Origin: Cryptomeria japonica
Lineage: Eukaryota; Streptophyta; Pinopsida; Cupressales; Cupressaceae
Assembly (NCBI RefSeq): GCF_030272615.1
Contig: NC_081411.1
Span: 43,953,017 to 44,017,016 of the forward strand
Length of the DNA stretch: 64,000 bases
Direction of reading: 5' to 3'
Made by a program: the position numbers and the translations under genes. Below the pieces are notes generated by a model. It was not told the DNA's origin, ran no database searches, and worked only from the letters and a program-made list of their open reading frames with translations. Positions 23,332-35,747 of the stretch are shown here, piece by piece (the first letter of the stretch is position 1; every line of letters starts with the position of its first letter).

Positions 23332-24354
23332 TGTTGTGACCATTTCACACATCGCCCCATTGCAAATGGGGAACCTTGCTTTTTTTTGCTTTTTAGGGTT
23401 TGTCCTTTTAGGTTTTTTAGGGTTTTGTCAGTTAGCCTTTGCATTTTGAGTGTCGCCCGGGGGATCACATGGATAAGCAAGTCCGGCTTGAGTGAGGTCC
23501 TGATCCTGAAATTTGGCTAAGTCTGGAATGTCCTAAAATTTGGCTAAGTCTGAAGTCCTGATCCTGAAATTTGGCTAAGTCTGGAATGTCCTGATCCTGA
23601 AATTTGACTAAGTCTGGAAACTGAAAAACCTCAAAAAAGTAGATTTTGCAATATAACTCCTGGAGGTCTGAAACCACTCTCAAACATCCTGAAAGTATAT
23701 ATGGAATATAACTTAAAGTATAATGTTTCTTCTTTCTTATACTTAAATGTTATATTCCATAAAAATTATCCTGATAGAGAGTTCAAAAAGTCAAATTTCG
23801 CTCCTGTCCTTCACTGAGGATCCAGAGCGAATTTCGCTCCTATCCTTCTCCAAGGGACCAGGGCGAAAATGTCCTAAGGTACACTCCTCCTAAAGATCAA
23901 ATAAAATTAAACTCGAAGCTCCAGTTAAAAGTACCATTTAAATGCCTAGATGAAGTTTTGGACGAAAAAAAGGAGATATGCAAGGTCTAGATTGAAAAAT
24001 CGCCCCTAGCCTTCACCAAGGGTCCAAGGCGAAATTGATGATATCCTTCATTTTTGCATTAATTGAACGTTGACATTCCTTGAAATTCAACAAAATTTGC
24101 TAACTTTGGAATATTTGAAAAAATTAATTAAATTGGCATTTAATAAATTAATTCTGGGCCTCAAAAAATCGAATTTCTATTATAAAGGCATTTAAAATTA
24201 ATTTTTTTTGTGAAATTAAAATTATAATGTGGAGCGCACAAGGCATTATTTTGCCTTTATTTGCTAGGTCGGCCTACTCCTTTTGAGGTTTTATTTATTA
24301 TTTTACCTTTTATTTGCCAAGTCGGCCTCATGGGTAAATGGAAGGTGAGCGCTC

Positions 24355-24362
24355 TATATATT
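24355..24362 (+). promoter_or_regulatory. TATA box of the LTR-resident gene in K
   Basis: TATATATT about 360 bp upstream of the leader intron. It corresponds to TATATAAG at 43069 in C and follows the same GTCGGCCT motif. Confidence 0.55.
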
Positions 24363-24725
24363 GGGGGTGTTGTTTCACAATTCAAATCATTCAATCATCC
24401 TTTCAAGTACGAAATTGGAGAGCAATTTGAGGAGCGAAATCTAGAGAAGTGGAGCGAATTTTTACTAAGTGTGGAGAAGCTAGTGGAGGGCGAAATTCAC
24501 CTTGAAGGCTATTGGAGAGGTGTATTTCTTGCTAGATTGGAGAATAAATTCCAGATGTTTTGAAGGTATTTGAAGGCGAATTTCCAGATTTTTGAAGACT
24601 AAACGTGGTGGAGTTCTTTTCCAGGCTAAAGGAGGTGCATTTTATCCAAGGGAGAACTTTGATCTATGCTTTGCCTAGCGAAATCTATTTTTACATCATT
24701 TCTTAGAGTTAATTCTCAAGAAGAG

Positions 24726-24932
24726 GTATGGCAAAATCATCTTGACACCCTTATTCAAGGTTTGATTTTTTTTTTGACATTTGTTTTGGAAAATCTAAGT
24801 ATTGTGTAGTTAATTAGGAAATGATAATTCAAAGATTTATCATAAGGTTTCCTAATTAAAATCTTGAATCTTCCTTTTAAAGTTTAATTTTTAGATTTCA
24901 AGATATATTACTAATTTTGAAATGTTGTGTAG
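24726..24932 (+). other. Leader intron of the LTR-resident gene in K
   Basis: Donor GAG|GTATGG and acceptor TTGTGTAG|GTAT. Length is 207 nt, matching 199 in C and 197 in D at the same position. Confidence 0.6.
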
Positions 24933-24940
24933 GTATCAAG

Positions 24941-25066
24941 ATGGCGACTCCCAAGCTCGAAGGATCTACAAGTCGGAAGGCTCTCCTCAAGGAAAATCAA
25001 GCCAGATCAAGGATGGTCTCCTCCAAGAAGATCAACAAGGGACAAGGGCGACCTCCTCTAGCCTAG
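24941..25066 (+). pseudogene. Remnant of the LTR-resident gene in K (41 codons)
   Basis: Starts MATPKLEGSTSRKALLKENQ, clearly related to MATPKAGASTSRSALMKEDQ in D. It loses similarity after about 25 residues and stops at 25064-25066. The rest of the coding sequence is missing, and LTR U3 sequence resumes within a few hundred bases. It reads as a deletion derivative. Confidence 0.7.
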
Positions 25067-25490
25067 CATCATCAAGGATGGCTTTCTTCGATCAAACATC
25101 AACAAGGGCGACCTCTTCCAATCCAGCGTTCCAAGGCGAGGTACATCATCATCCTACAAATCAAGGACACAAGAAGCCAAAGCAAAGGGTTCGTTGAAGA
25201 AGCAGATAGTACCAGATGAATTAATTAAAGCTAGCTTCTCAACAACATCAAGTTGAATATTTACCAAGTTACAAGTGTCAGACGAGGTGGCATCCTAGTC
25301 ATTACTTCTCCAGTCAGTGTGGTCCACCTCAGCACGTCCAGATTCAATGTACCTAACTCATGGAAGGTGGCACAAACTCCGATGTACCTACCCCGGCTAT
25401 CCACTGGTCGATTTTTCTAGAGAGGACATGTGTCCAAGCAATACAATTTTATCATTGGTCAAGCATTAAATGTTATGTAATGGTTGTAAC

Positions 25491-25581
25491 AAACCCTAAT
25501 TAGGGTTTTCATTGTAAAATCTTGGCCATTGATCTCGAATTGATCTCAGCCATCGAATTGTATTGAGGGCACTATATAAGC
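25491..25581 (+). promoter_or_regulatory. LTR promoter of K: telo-box palindrome and TATA box
   Basis: AAACCCTAATTAGGGTTT at 25491-25508 and TATATAAG at 25574-25581, followed by the conserved CATTTGTAAAGGG segment. Confidence 0.7.
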
Positions 25582-26453
25582 CCTGACATTTCATTTGTAA
25601 AGGGAGTTAGAATATAGTTGGAAGCAGTTAATGAATAGAGAGTAGTTAGAAGGTGATTAGCTAGTTGATAGAATAGCAATTAGAGTAGAGAGAGAAGGCA
25701 AAGATTGTTGCCAAGATGTTGTTGTAAAAGACTTGTAACTTCATTGAAGAAATGGTGAAATTTATGGGTCGATTCGACAATTTGCATGGTCTTTATACTT
25801 CTCATATTTGATTTCATTTTATTAGATGAGTGGAAGAAATATGCTTGATTGATGGTGAAATTCGCATATCCATACTACTTGCAGTTTGTTGATTGCAGAC
25901 TCGCCTTGTGTAGTCAACTGGAATCATTCAGCTTAAGCTTAACTTCAGTTGTCGCTTCTTTATTGATATGCATCAACCTGATGGTGTCTATGCCTGCAGT
26001 GATGATTTGAACATCATAAAGCTTTCCTTCGAAGATCGCACTAGCTTTGTGGAGATGGTCCTGCGATGTCAAAACAAGACCTAGTTAGAGTTTCATCAAA
26101 GATCAATCATTGCTCCTACATTCTTAGTATTAGGATTAGATGCTCTCTTCGCCCTTGTCCTTTTTCCTTTTTTTCAATCAAAGCTAGCAAGAGCTTGCGT
26201 TCCAGCAATATTCAAAGCAGATCAGAAGTTCAATCATCAAATGTAAGTCCCCTTGTGATTCCAGCAAATCACATCATACCACTGGAGCTTATCCACACGT
26301 AGAGACCCTACATCAAAGAACCTTGGAGTCATCCCGATTGATCCTTTTTCACGACATCTTCAGCAATCAGAGGCTTTATTCAAGAGAGGATAAGGTACCC
26401 CTGGGTATTTTATTCTGTGTTAGGCTGTGTACAAAATACACGTCAACAGGACC

Positions 26454-27274
26454 CCAAAGGAAATGCTGAGGTCGATGTTTGAAGGAGCATTGACAGCGAT
26501 CCATCACTTGTTGATTAACTTGCTATTCCATTCTATCCCTTTGCTTGCCATGGATCAGCCTTTTGATAATCTCTTATAAGAAGCAAGGGAAATGTGAAAG
26601 TTCGCTGATTTTGGGGGGCAAAGGAGGTTCGCTGATCTTGGGGGGCAAAGGAAATGACTGAAATGTGGTTTGCTGATTTGAAGGGGCAAAGGAAATGCTT
26701 CAAAGGCATCAAGCTTGAGTTTGTTATCCTCCAAATCAGATGCAAAACACACTAAATGCCCCTCTTTAATCAAATTTCGAGGTCTCCTTCCTTGATTGGG
26801 CTTCAATGAGGTCTAAGGGAGTGCATCTAAGGAAGATCACAGCTTGAAGGGGGCAAAGGAAATGTTGAGCTAAGGCAGGTCATGCCTCTAGGGAGGCAAA
26901 GGAAGTGATCCAAGCTAGATCGCAGCTTTTTGGGGTCAAAGGAAATGACTCCAAGATGACAAGTTTGTTCACTTGGCACTGAGCCTCTTCATGATCACTT
27001 TGACTTTAGCCTATCCTCCTTCCAGCATTCACTCTCTAAAACAACTTGCCTTAATCAAATCTCAGCACTTCATCTCTGATTTTGCAAGCTAATGATGATG
27101 ATCAAATGAAATGATTATCATGGATCGTTCATTTCAAAATGTTGAGAAAATCAACTCAACCTTATTCAACTCTAAAGGATCATACTGCTGCCAATCCTAA
27201 CCTAAAACCTAAAGCCAAAAGCAAAAGAGGGGGTCCCCATTTGTGATGGGGCAATGTGTGAAATGGTCACAACA
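26454..27274 (-). repeat. 5' part of unit F: module array and LTR start
   Basis: Several GGGGCAAAGGAAATG modules (26454-26950) precede sequence ending ATGTGTGAAATGGTCACAACA, the reverse complement of the family's LTR start. Confidence 0.65.
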
Positions 27275-29399
27275 CATGACTATCCGTGCAATGATTAATA
27301 AATTCACATCCCGATAAGCATACAGGGTTAAAATAGAAATAATAGAGATTTCATCTTTTAAAGAATAAGCAAATATTTACTAAAGAAGGTATATCACATG
27401 CACATGTAAATATAAATATATAATGGTATGTACATATATGCATATACATTCTTATATTGAAATGAAATATAGAGATTACTAACATGAACAACTCAAACAT
27501 TAAGAATTGAATGAAAACACTCATGCATAAAGGATACCTAACTCATACATGGTTTTGCATCTCTATTATTTCCAATTTTATTGCAATAATATCTCCTAAA
27601 TCTTATCACAAGCTCTATCCTCACTTGGTTAATCTACTATATACAAGAATGTTGCCATCAAGTTGTCAAGACCTAGATTTAACCTAGATTCAGGCAAACA
27701 TTCCATATACTATTTATCCAACAATCCCAATTATTTATAAGTTATCCTTAAGATTTATATTAAAAAAGGAATTATCCTCAAGTCAACTGTTGAAGAGGTT
27801 GAAACTAAAGTAATGTATGCATGAACCCCCAAACATACACTTCAAGATTCAATATACACCAAAAATAGTATTTCACAATCAATGCTTGTTATGATTTTCA
27901 ATGTAACCTAGATACTTAATAATAATTAATACAGGTATATCACATGCCATAATTCTCGTGCAATCCTAAAATAATAAGACACTCTTCCAATATGTGTGAT
28001 CCTTTATATTGTTGCTAAATTTACTTAATGATGGAAAAGTCATTAGAAACCCTATATTAGTTTTCCCAAAAGAATAGCAATCAAATATTTTGCTAACATA
28101 CAAACATTAAAATATCTTATTCTTGCATTATAATTGATTGTCCTTCCTAATAACTTGATCCTATCAAACTGAGGTTTTGCTCAGTTTTCTCTTTTAGTGC
28201 AACAAATGTCACAGTAGCATTTTAGGGGCCTTTTCTGTTTCCTCTCTCAAAAAATGCACGAGAAGATTAGGTAGCTTTATCTGTATAAGGGTCAAAGGAC
28301 TAAGGTGTGGAATGAAATTCTACAAACAGTTTCCGTGGATATTTGGTATTTTACTATACTCAAGGTCCTCCTTCAATGACTTCGATATAATTTTCACTGA
28401 TCAGAAGACTAAATTTGTAACTCTCAGAGAACACCTGTAGGTGTTAACTGCTTACAATTCCAAGTTTCATGTATCTACTTCTATAACAAGGGTGTTGTAA
28501 ATGTAATTCACCGTAGTCTATTAATTGACAAGCTAGTACGAGATTCGTGGAAGTTTGTAACAATGAACCATGTTGATTTGTGCGTTTCCCTGAAGGCCCT
28601 ATTTGTAGTACCTCAATGTTTTCAATTTTGGGTACTTAGGTGCAGAGATGAGATGTTTCCTTGCCATCACTGACTGACCACTGGGGAGGGTGCCCTACCT
28701 ACCTAGGATGTTTTGGCCATTTTGGTGTCATTTTGCGAATTCCCCTCTTTTTTGACTCAGTTGGAGATCCCTGTGAGTACCTAAGATTGCATTTGGACTT
28801 TGAGAAAAATCCAATACAGATTCCATGAACATTGTAAAAAAGTTAAAAACATTAAAACGATTATTATGCAAACTCACAAAAAGGAAGAATCAGCATTACC
28901 AGAAGTAAGTTATGGCATGCTAACATAATCATAATTGTTTGATCAAATCTTACATATTCATGGGGAATACCGACCATCAAAATAACACTGCATGGAGTTG
29001 AGAGCATGAAAATGTCCTTGTGTTTTTTTAGCCCTATTTGATAAAATGACGGAGAAAAAATTATCTCATATTTATTTCCTTTGCTTTGTACATATAGCAA
29101 GCACGAGCGAGATATCTACTATATGTAATTGACACATGCTGTTAGATACAAGCAGCAAGCATGAAAAAGTCTCACCTTTGCCTGAAGATATGCCTAACAG
29201 TTGTTTATTAGATATGACAGTAAGAAAATCATTGATTTAGTAAAGTAGTCTTAATGGAATTGGTTCTTTTCTTATTGCGATAGTTCTGAGTATTGGTTTT
29301 GTTAGCATCTAGCAGCTTTTACTGATATCTCATGGTGATATATTGGTTTGGATATAACCTTATGTTACACTCCAAAAATGACTCAAGGTTTGCATGCAG
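27275..29399 (+). other. Probable NAF1 upstream intron, nothing else recognised
   Basis: A-T-rich sequence free of the LTR family, ending in a splice acceptor (GCATGCAG) at 29399. No earlier NAF1 exon was found here or further left. Confidence 0.5.
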
Positions 29400-29477
29400 G
29401 TCCTGCCACCTGTTCCTCCAGTGAACATAGTGCTGGAGAGTCATCATCAAACTCAACCTGCTGGTGTAATTGCTTCT
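29400..29477 (+). CDS. NAF1: NAF1 exon (LPPVPP...LESHH segment)
   Basis: This 78-nt phase-0 exon encodes VLPPVPPVNIVLESHHQTQP followed by AGVIAS. The proline motif and the L-E-x-H-H sequence come directly before the Gar1-like core in plant NAF1 proteins. It is bounded by acceptor GCATGCAG at 29398-29399 and donor TCT|GTAAGC at 29478. Joined to the exon at 60100 it reads GVIAS-VLGTSIVVEG, which keeps the family's sequence intact. NAF1 is a nuclear assembly factor that binds dyskerin and loads H/ACA guide RNPs before GAR1 replaces it. The exons for the acidic N-terminus are not in view. Confidence 0.85.
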
Positions 29478-31236
29478 GTAAGCATAGAATGTTTTAGCAA
29501 TTGTATTTGTAATCATTACTATGATTTGGCATCTTAAAATACATTCCTTACTCTCATTGCATTAAATACTAACTGCTACATCCTAAGGAAGAAATTATTG
29601 TGACCTGACTATTTCCTTGAATGTTTATGCTTCTTATATTCTTTCTAGAAATGATTATCTTATGTGCCCACAATCAAAGTTATTTCTGTTTAAACCTTTT
29701 GAACACATGTTTGAAATGCAAGTTGTAGCTCTATCCTCTTCTTTGGGTTAGCATATCCTAAAGAGAGATATTAGTGGTAGTCAACAGCTTCAGAGTTGTG
29801 AATAGTGATCATGATAAGAGTAGCATTTTAAAAAATATTTCATGGAGAAGTACATGGTTGCTGCGGTAAATATGGAGTTCTATGAAATTGTTTCATGAAA
29901 CTAGCTGTGAGAGGCTACTTTTTTTATATGTATTTGTTAGAAATTAGAGCTAGCATCTTAATTTGCACCTTTCAGTGTGACAAAACATAACAGTGTGTAC
30001 GGTAGGACCTTTCTTTGAAGTGTGGGGGGAAGCTCACTTTGAAGAAGAGTGAATGAAATGATGCGTTTCCCCACTTCGTAATTTATAAAACTTAGAAATA
30101 ATGGGGATTTATGTTGAAATAAAAACCTATCTTTTTGTTATTTGGCTGGGGCACAAGGTAATTTGACACTCGTGCTCTAAAAAGATTTTGTATTTTCTCT
30201 ATATTGTAGAAAAAAGACCCAAAACAACTAATGGCACTTGTATTTTTCAATTAAATACAAAGATTGAAAATTACAAGTAAAATGTGATTGAATTGAAATG
30301 AACACAAACAAAGATTACACTTAATAAAAAATAGTAGAATTACATACAAAACTACAAAATTTATGATAGAATTGCAATATAAAGCTTGCAATGGTTATCA
30401 AGTTGTACTTAACTCACAAGACAATTTAATGTGGAAAACAAAGCACTCTATGAACAACAATATCGACAAGTAGACATGAAGATTACTATTCAAAATTATT
30501 TGTAAGCTTCACAACAAATTGCATAAAAAGCCAAAACATACATAGAAAGGAAGACCAAAATACTACATTGTTTGATAAAATATAATATAAGGATCCAGTG
30601 TCTTACATCTCTTGAAATAAGAGATTTAAATATATGACCCTTATACTCGTTGTTGCATGAGGGATGCATTCTCCCCCAAAAATCTTAAGTTTTTGGGACA
30701 GGGATGTCCTTGGGACATGGGAAAATCAAGGAGGGGTACCCTTGTTACCCATCCATTACCATCATTGTCTCTAAGATTGACTTTGGGGCATTTTCCTATG
30801 ATAGGAGATGTTTCCAAGAAACATGTTGCTGCCCCCCGCCCTGTAATATCCCTACATAAATATTGATATATAATCAATTATCTTATTTCTCATCTTATTA
30901 ATTTATTTCTTATATAACCAATTTCTATCTTATATTCTTATATAATCAATATCTAAATATTAATTTATCAACAATGTTTAATATTTAATATTAATTTATA
31001 ATCAATAATAATTAATATTAAATAATATAATAAATAAATCCCAAGTATTGAAGTGCTGTTTGAAAAGACATGATTCCATTAATTTTTAGCAACAGCTTAT
31101 TAAGAAACTCATGATGATGGAAGGGGGTGCAAGGAAAGGGTGTTGACTAAGTGCCACGTCCTTGCACACAATGACAAGACCATTGAAAAAGGTTATAAGG
31201 ACAGGATTCCTAGGGGGAAGAAGGCATCGAATGATA
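29478..31236 (+). other. NAF1 intron sequence left of element A
   Basis: A-T-rich, no coding signal. A segment at about 30655-30845 with CCCCC runs and internal repeats resembles a decayed small transposon but has no clear ends. Confidence 0.4.
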
Positions 31237-32959
31237 TGTGATGCCCCCTTTTTGTTGACATCAGATGTTCAATGGGATTAGCCTATTACTAACCCTCGTA
31301 GGCTAATAAGATTGAATAGAGGATCCTTTGAGGGATGCAGCTTCTCCAGTGGTCAGAGTTTTGTAGGTTTGGCTTTCGTTCAGCTTCATTTGGACTCCAT
31401 ATGCATTACTTACTATTTAAAGTAAGTCAGAGATGTTAGAGATGGACCCCTTTGCTATTTTTAGTAAAGGGATATGGATGTATGCAGCTTCATCATGTCA
31501 GCTCCCAGTTCAGACGACGTTCAAAAAGGATGAGTTATAATGGATATATTAATGTTTATTTAGTTTAAATAAACATTAATGGTTCTGAGCTTATATTATT
31601 AAGTTATAATATAAACTTTATATTATAACTTAAGTGAGGGTCGAGCTATCAAGTTGGGGCCATTGGAATTAATTAATTACTCTCAAATCAAGGTAATTAT
31701 TAAATGATAGAGTGCATCTAATTTTATTATCATTTAATATCATTTAATGAGCAAAGGAGAAATCGAACTTGTGAGGGAAATATATATATTGTCTTGAAGA
31801 ACTCGAACCTCATGGTGAATTATGCATTTTGATATCTGAGAAGTTTGAGAGAGGAAGAAACCAGGGTTTCAACCTTTGCACTTTGGAGAGCGTAAATTCT
31901 TCGAAGCTAGGGCATCTGAGGTGCTGAAATAATCACTGATATTTGCCATTGGGAGTGACTTCATTCAGGGTCACTATTTATGCACAAATTGAAGAAGAAT
32001 CCATGGAATGTTGAGCTGATTAATGAATTTCATCTCCAAGTTGAAAGATCAGATTGGAGGAAACTTTGCCAATGCATTGTCATCATTTATTTTGGAAGCT
32101 GCTACAGTACCCGCGTGAACAGTGTTCCGCTACAGTAAACGCTACAGTACCTTGCCAATTTTGTGATTTTTGTGGAGACCAAATTGGAGATGTTTGTTCA
32201 GATTTATGATGAAGATTGAATAAGGAGTCTTTGGCTGCTTCTTCTACATTCTGCAAACCCTTGTAGCCGCCTTCATCACCTTCAGATTGTGGTCGATTGA
32301 TATTCCAGGTCTGTTCTTAAATATACATTTGTTGCCTGTGAAGTACACGTTTTATTTGCAGAAAACTGTTTAGTAATGAGTCTAAGACTTGCTGTTGTTA
32401 TTTAAGGCTGCTACGTAGGGATCCCAGTCATTGTATGTTCAGAAAAAAAGACATCTCTTATTGCTGTTACAGTCCCAATTCATATTTCTGGGTAATATTC
32501 AGGTTGCCTCTGTGAGTCTTAGCAACAAAGGGGTATCCAGTAGATGGCTGTCATAGTCTATGATGCATAGAAATGTTCCTTACATGTATTGCCGTGTGCA
32601 TAAATGCCTTGTTGGGTCATTAATGCAAGCTACAGGAATGTTAAGGTCTGATATCAAAATCTGAGACTCACTGTCATTGCAATCAGTCCTAACCTTATTC
32701 AGAAATTAGTAGATTTTATGCTAATAAAATCTTGTAGTGTTGCTATGGAAGAATTGTAATAACCATGAGGGGCAAGGAGACTATATTAATGGTCCTAGCT
32801 GCTGTAACCACCATATCAATAGAGATTGAAGACATTTCTGAACTTGTGCATTGCTGATGAATAATTCTGAGTACACTAAATTGCAAATCAAAAACCAAAT
32901 CATTCAAAAACACAAACATTTGCAAGTTGGAGGCTGGATAACCCGTAAGGGTTACTACA
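31237..32959 (+). repeat. 5' LTR of element A (1,723 bp)
   Basis: Starts TGTGATGCCCCC and ends GGGTTACTACA. It contains two perfect hairpins (31548-31580 and 31599-31633) and three GCTACAGTA motifs (32101, 32129 and 32141). The hairpins are conserved in the 3' LTR. Confidence 0.9.
31548..31633. repeat. Two adjacent perfect hairpins in LTR of A
   Basis: First: ATTAATGTTTATTTA, 3-nt loop, exact complement (31548-31580). Second: TTAAGTTATAATATAAA, 1-nt centre, exact complement (31599-31633). The 3' LTR has both at about 36199-36231 and 36250-36284. Confidence 0.85.
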
Positions 32960-32960
32960 G

Positions 32961-32972
32961 TGGTATCAGAGC
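32961..32972 (+). other. Primer-binding site of element A
   Basis: TGGTATCAGAGC, one base after the LTR end, complementary to the 3' end of plant initiator tRNA-Met. Confidence 0.85.
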
Positions 32973-33017
32973 GGTTTCCTGCCAACCTGTTGGGTAGATT
33001 GATTCAGCTAGTTAATC

Positions 33018-35747
33018 ATGGTTACTTCAAGTACCCAGAATCAGTGGGACTAGAATATGAAGCAAGTGTATTCCTAATTGGAAAAGTTGAAACAAAACCA
33101 GAAGAATCTGGATGAAGTGATTTCACACCCTGCAAAACTTGATAGAATTGCTCGGTATATGACATCTATTTTTAAGGGGAAGGAGAAACAAGAGGGCTTT
33201 ACAGGTGAAGTATCTAGAAACCTCTGTAATGAATTTCTAGCAACTTGTGACCAGCATACAGCTGAACCTATGGCAAGCAAAAATCAGACTTACATGGAGA
33301 AAGATGTTGGGCATAAGACACTTCATGATGACTCCAAGAGTGAAGAGGAGCAAGAGCCAAAAAAAAGGATAAAATTTGAAGTGGGTGATGATGATTCCCT
33401 TCATGATTCCTTTGGGGCTGATGTTAAATGCACTCACGAAAATCCAGAGGCAAAAGTAACAGGTGAAGTGTGGACCAGCAGTATTGAGACCGGGTCTATT
33501 TCAGTTGATCTTCACCCAGTTGATGTTACAAAAGGAAGAAAGGAAGAAACAGTGGATTCTATAGGACAGGGTTGCATGAGTCTCCTAGTTGGTGATATGG
33601 AGGTTATGATTGGGGACTCTTTTGATACTCCTAAGAGTGAACTTACTTCTCTGCATGAGGTTAGCGATTCACCATCCACTGAGTCTACTTTTTGGAGTGT
33701 TGATGAGGAGTTTGGGTTGGGAACTACTGCTGCTCTAGTACCAAACCAGCAAGAGGACACTTTAGAAGAATATTTTGATGAGAGTCAAGCTCTCCTTTGG
33801 CAGCCCACAACTTCTACTAATGAATTTTCCTTGGTCAGTAAGTCTGATTTGGAGAGCCAACTTAAGGTTGGTGAAGATAAGATTGTTACAGCATTGTCCC
33901 ATTTTGATCAATTCCGCAAGATGGTGGAAACTCATCTATGGAAGGTCCAACTTGAAGGGAGATATAGAGGCGTTGAGGAGGTTTCATCTATCTCTGATTT
34001 GCAAGCATTTAAGACAACCATGGAGATTATGAAAAATAATTATTTAACTCTTCTTTCTGATAGAGATCACCTACTTGAATTGGGCGTTATATATTCTGAT
34101 GCATTGAGGACGAAGGAAGAAGAAGTAGACTCACTTACTAATGAGCTTAGGAATACTAAGGAAACCCTAGAGGCTACCTTAGTGGCACTTCGGCTAGCTG
34201 AAAATCAGATTGTTGAGCTTAATCAGAAATCAAATTTGTTCCAGTCTACTTCAGGTCAACAATCAAATGTAACAATTGAGGAGGACCAACATGTAACCGA
34301 AGTTGATGAACTCCGGGTGGATGAGATGGTACAGGAAGGTTTCATGAACAACAAAGAGATAGATGCATATGAGCATGATGCTGATTGTAAATCAGCTGTC
34401 TCACATTACGATACAAATAGTAGCTTTGAAGTTAAGACTTTAACATGGAGTACAAATCAGTTTCATCGGGTTGAACCTCTTGCTGTAGTCTATGAAAATG
34501 TGTATCCAGAGGTGGAGGCGGTAACACAAGCCATGGGCCAAGTTGATAGGATTGCCACACTTGTTGATTATCTCATACAACATTGGTCTCAAGATGGAGT
34601 TTCCATGACAAGCTTACAAACCATTAGGCATGCATTAGGAAGGATTAAAGCAGATATCTCGGTGTTACTTCCTGATATCGATCATGCCTCTTCATGTGAT
34701 GAACAAGATGAATCATACTATATTGTGACTAATGATTGTGAGAGTGCAATATCCAGTGGTACCAGTAATTCTACTATCACTGAGGTTGTCATTGATGATA
34801 GCACTTGGGTTGGTCGGAATGAGTATGATTCATCTACATTCGATAGGCCGATTGTGTTTAGTGATGAGCCATTAACTGAGGTTGGTGCCTTTTATTGCAA
34901 CTATACAGTGAGGAGCGCTCATCATTTTTCTTTTGATCCACACGTGGATGACCTGATGTTGCGTAGGTGTGGATTGGCTCAGGGATTATATCATCTCTTG
35001 TGGGATGGAGGGTCGCCATCTACAAAAGATGGGACTAGAGGCTGCAAGTACTTGATTCAGATGGTTGTAGGAAATTATTTGCAGGGACACCAGTTAGTTT
35101 TCCATCATACTGATGTGTATCCGACAGGGTTGGTCACTCTTATATCACCGAGATTTCGTACGAATACATGGTTACAGGGTGATTATTGTGTTAGTAGCTG
35201 CAAGTTGGATTACTTGTTGAGTCAGCACATCTATGGGAGTCTAGCAGAGGTGAGAGATAGTTGTGGAGTTGCAGATACCTTCAGGAATTTGTATCTCTTT
35301 ATCGAAGATGGATGTGAGTGCAGTTTGCTTTGGGACCCGAGTGATGACAGGGTTAACACTGTAGTTTGGGTGGGTTCCGTTGGTTGGCTTCACCACTTTT
35401 GGCATGGTGAAGATGAGATCAAAGTTGAGCAGCAGGAGTTTGAGGATCTACTTGGCATGCTTCTATTCGAGGTTTGGGATCTTTTGGGTGCATCGGGATT
35501 TCAGACAGAGCTTGCAAATGAATTTATGGGTGTGCACATGATGTTGAACATGTACATTTTCACATTTGACCCTCATGTATGTGATTTGTTTCAGATGCAC
35601 AGTTCATTGGAACATGTGATGGCCAGTTTGTATGAGAGCATACCTTGTGCCAAGTTTGGTAGCAACCAAGATCAGTGTTATGAGTTGCCTCCACTTGAGA
35701 CTCTTACTCCAGTGACACGAGATGGCGGGGATGAGTTGATTCATTAG
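33018..35747 (+). pseudogene. Element A internal protein, ~909 codons, two early stops
   Basis: From ATG 33018 one reads MVTSSTQNQWD, TAG (33051), NMKQVYS, TAA (33075), then an uninterrupted 890-codon frame beginning LEKLKQNQKNLDEVI and ending at 35747. The protein is acidic. It has a likely coiled coil around NELRNTKETLEATLVALRL (about 34130-34230) and cysteine/histidine/tryptophan-rich C-terminal sequence. No gag zinc knuckle, protease, RT, RNase H or integrase motif is visible. It lies where gag-pol would start, so a gag-like or packaging role is possible, but I do not recognise the family. The long frame after only two early stops suggests recent selection or a young copy. Confidence 0.65.

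Larger units (their letters stand above)
23332..26448 (+). mobile_element. K: solo LTR, 3,117 bp, plus orientation
   Basis: Starts TGTTGTGACC, ends ACACGTCAACA, and is flanked by a perfect 5-bp duplication GGACC (23327-23331 and 26449-26453). In order it holds TAGGGTTT-rich sequence, three palindromic modules (about 23797-24035), a first TATA box (24355), a leader intron (24726-24932), a remnant of the LTR-resident gene (24941), then a telo-box (25491), a second TATA box (25574) and R/U5. It shows that gene promoter, intron and start codon all lie between the two LTR termini. Confidence 0.9.
12954..27274 (-). mobile_element. F: old gene-bearing LTR unit, minus strand, with nested insertions
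   Basis: The left end TGTTGATGTGTTTT and right end GGTCACAACA match the ends of units C and D. Reading leftward from 27274 one meets an LTR start, a module array of GGCAAAGG motifs, the N-terminal part of the LTR-resident protein (22146-21244), its C-terminal part (15161-14073), a telo-box and the LTR end. Two nests interrupt it: truncated LTRs I, G and H (15182-21243) and solo LTR K (23332-26448). The flanks CATAT and CATGA do not form a clean duplication, so the pairing of the two ends is less certain than for C and D. Confidence 0.65.

Noticed and set aside
30655-30845. Small transposon in the left part of the NAF1 intron
   Set aside because: C-runs and repeats resemble the MITE's inside, but I could not find matching inverted ends or a target duplication.
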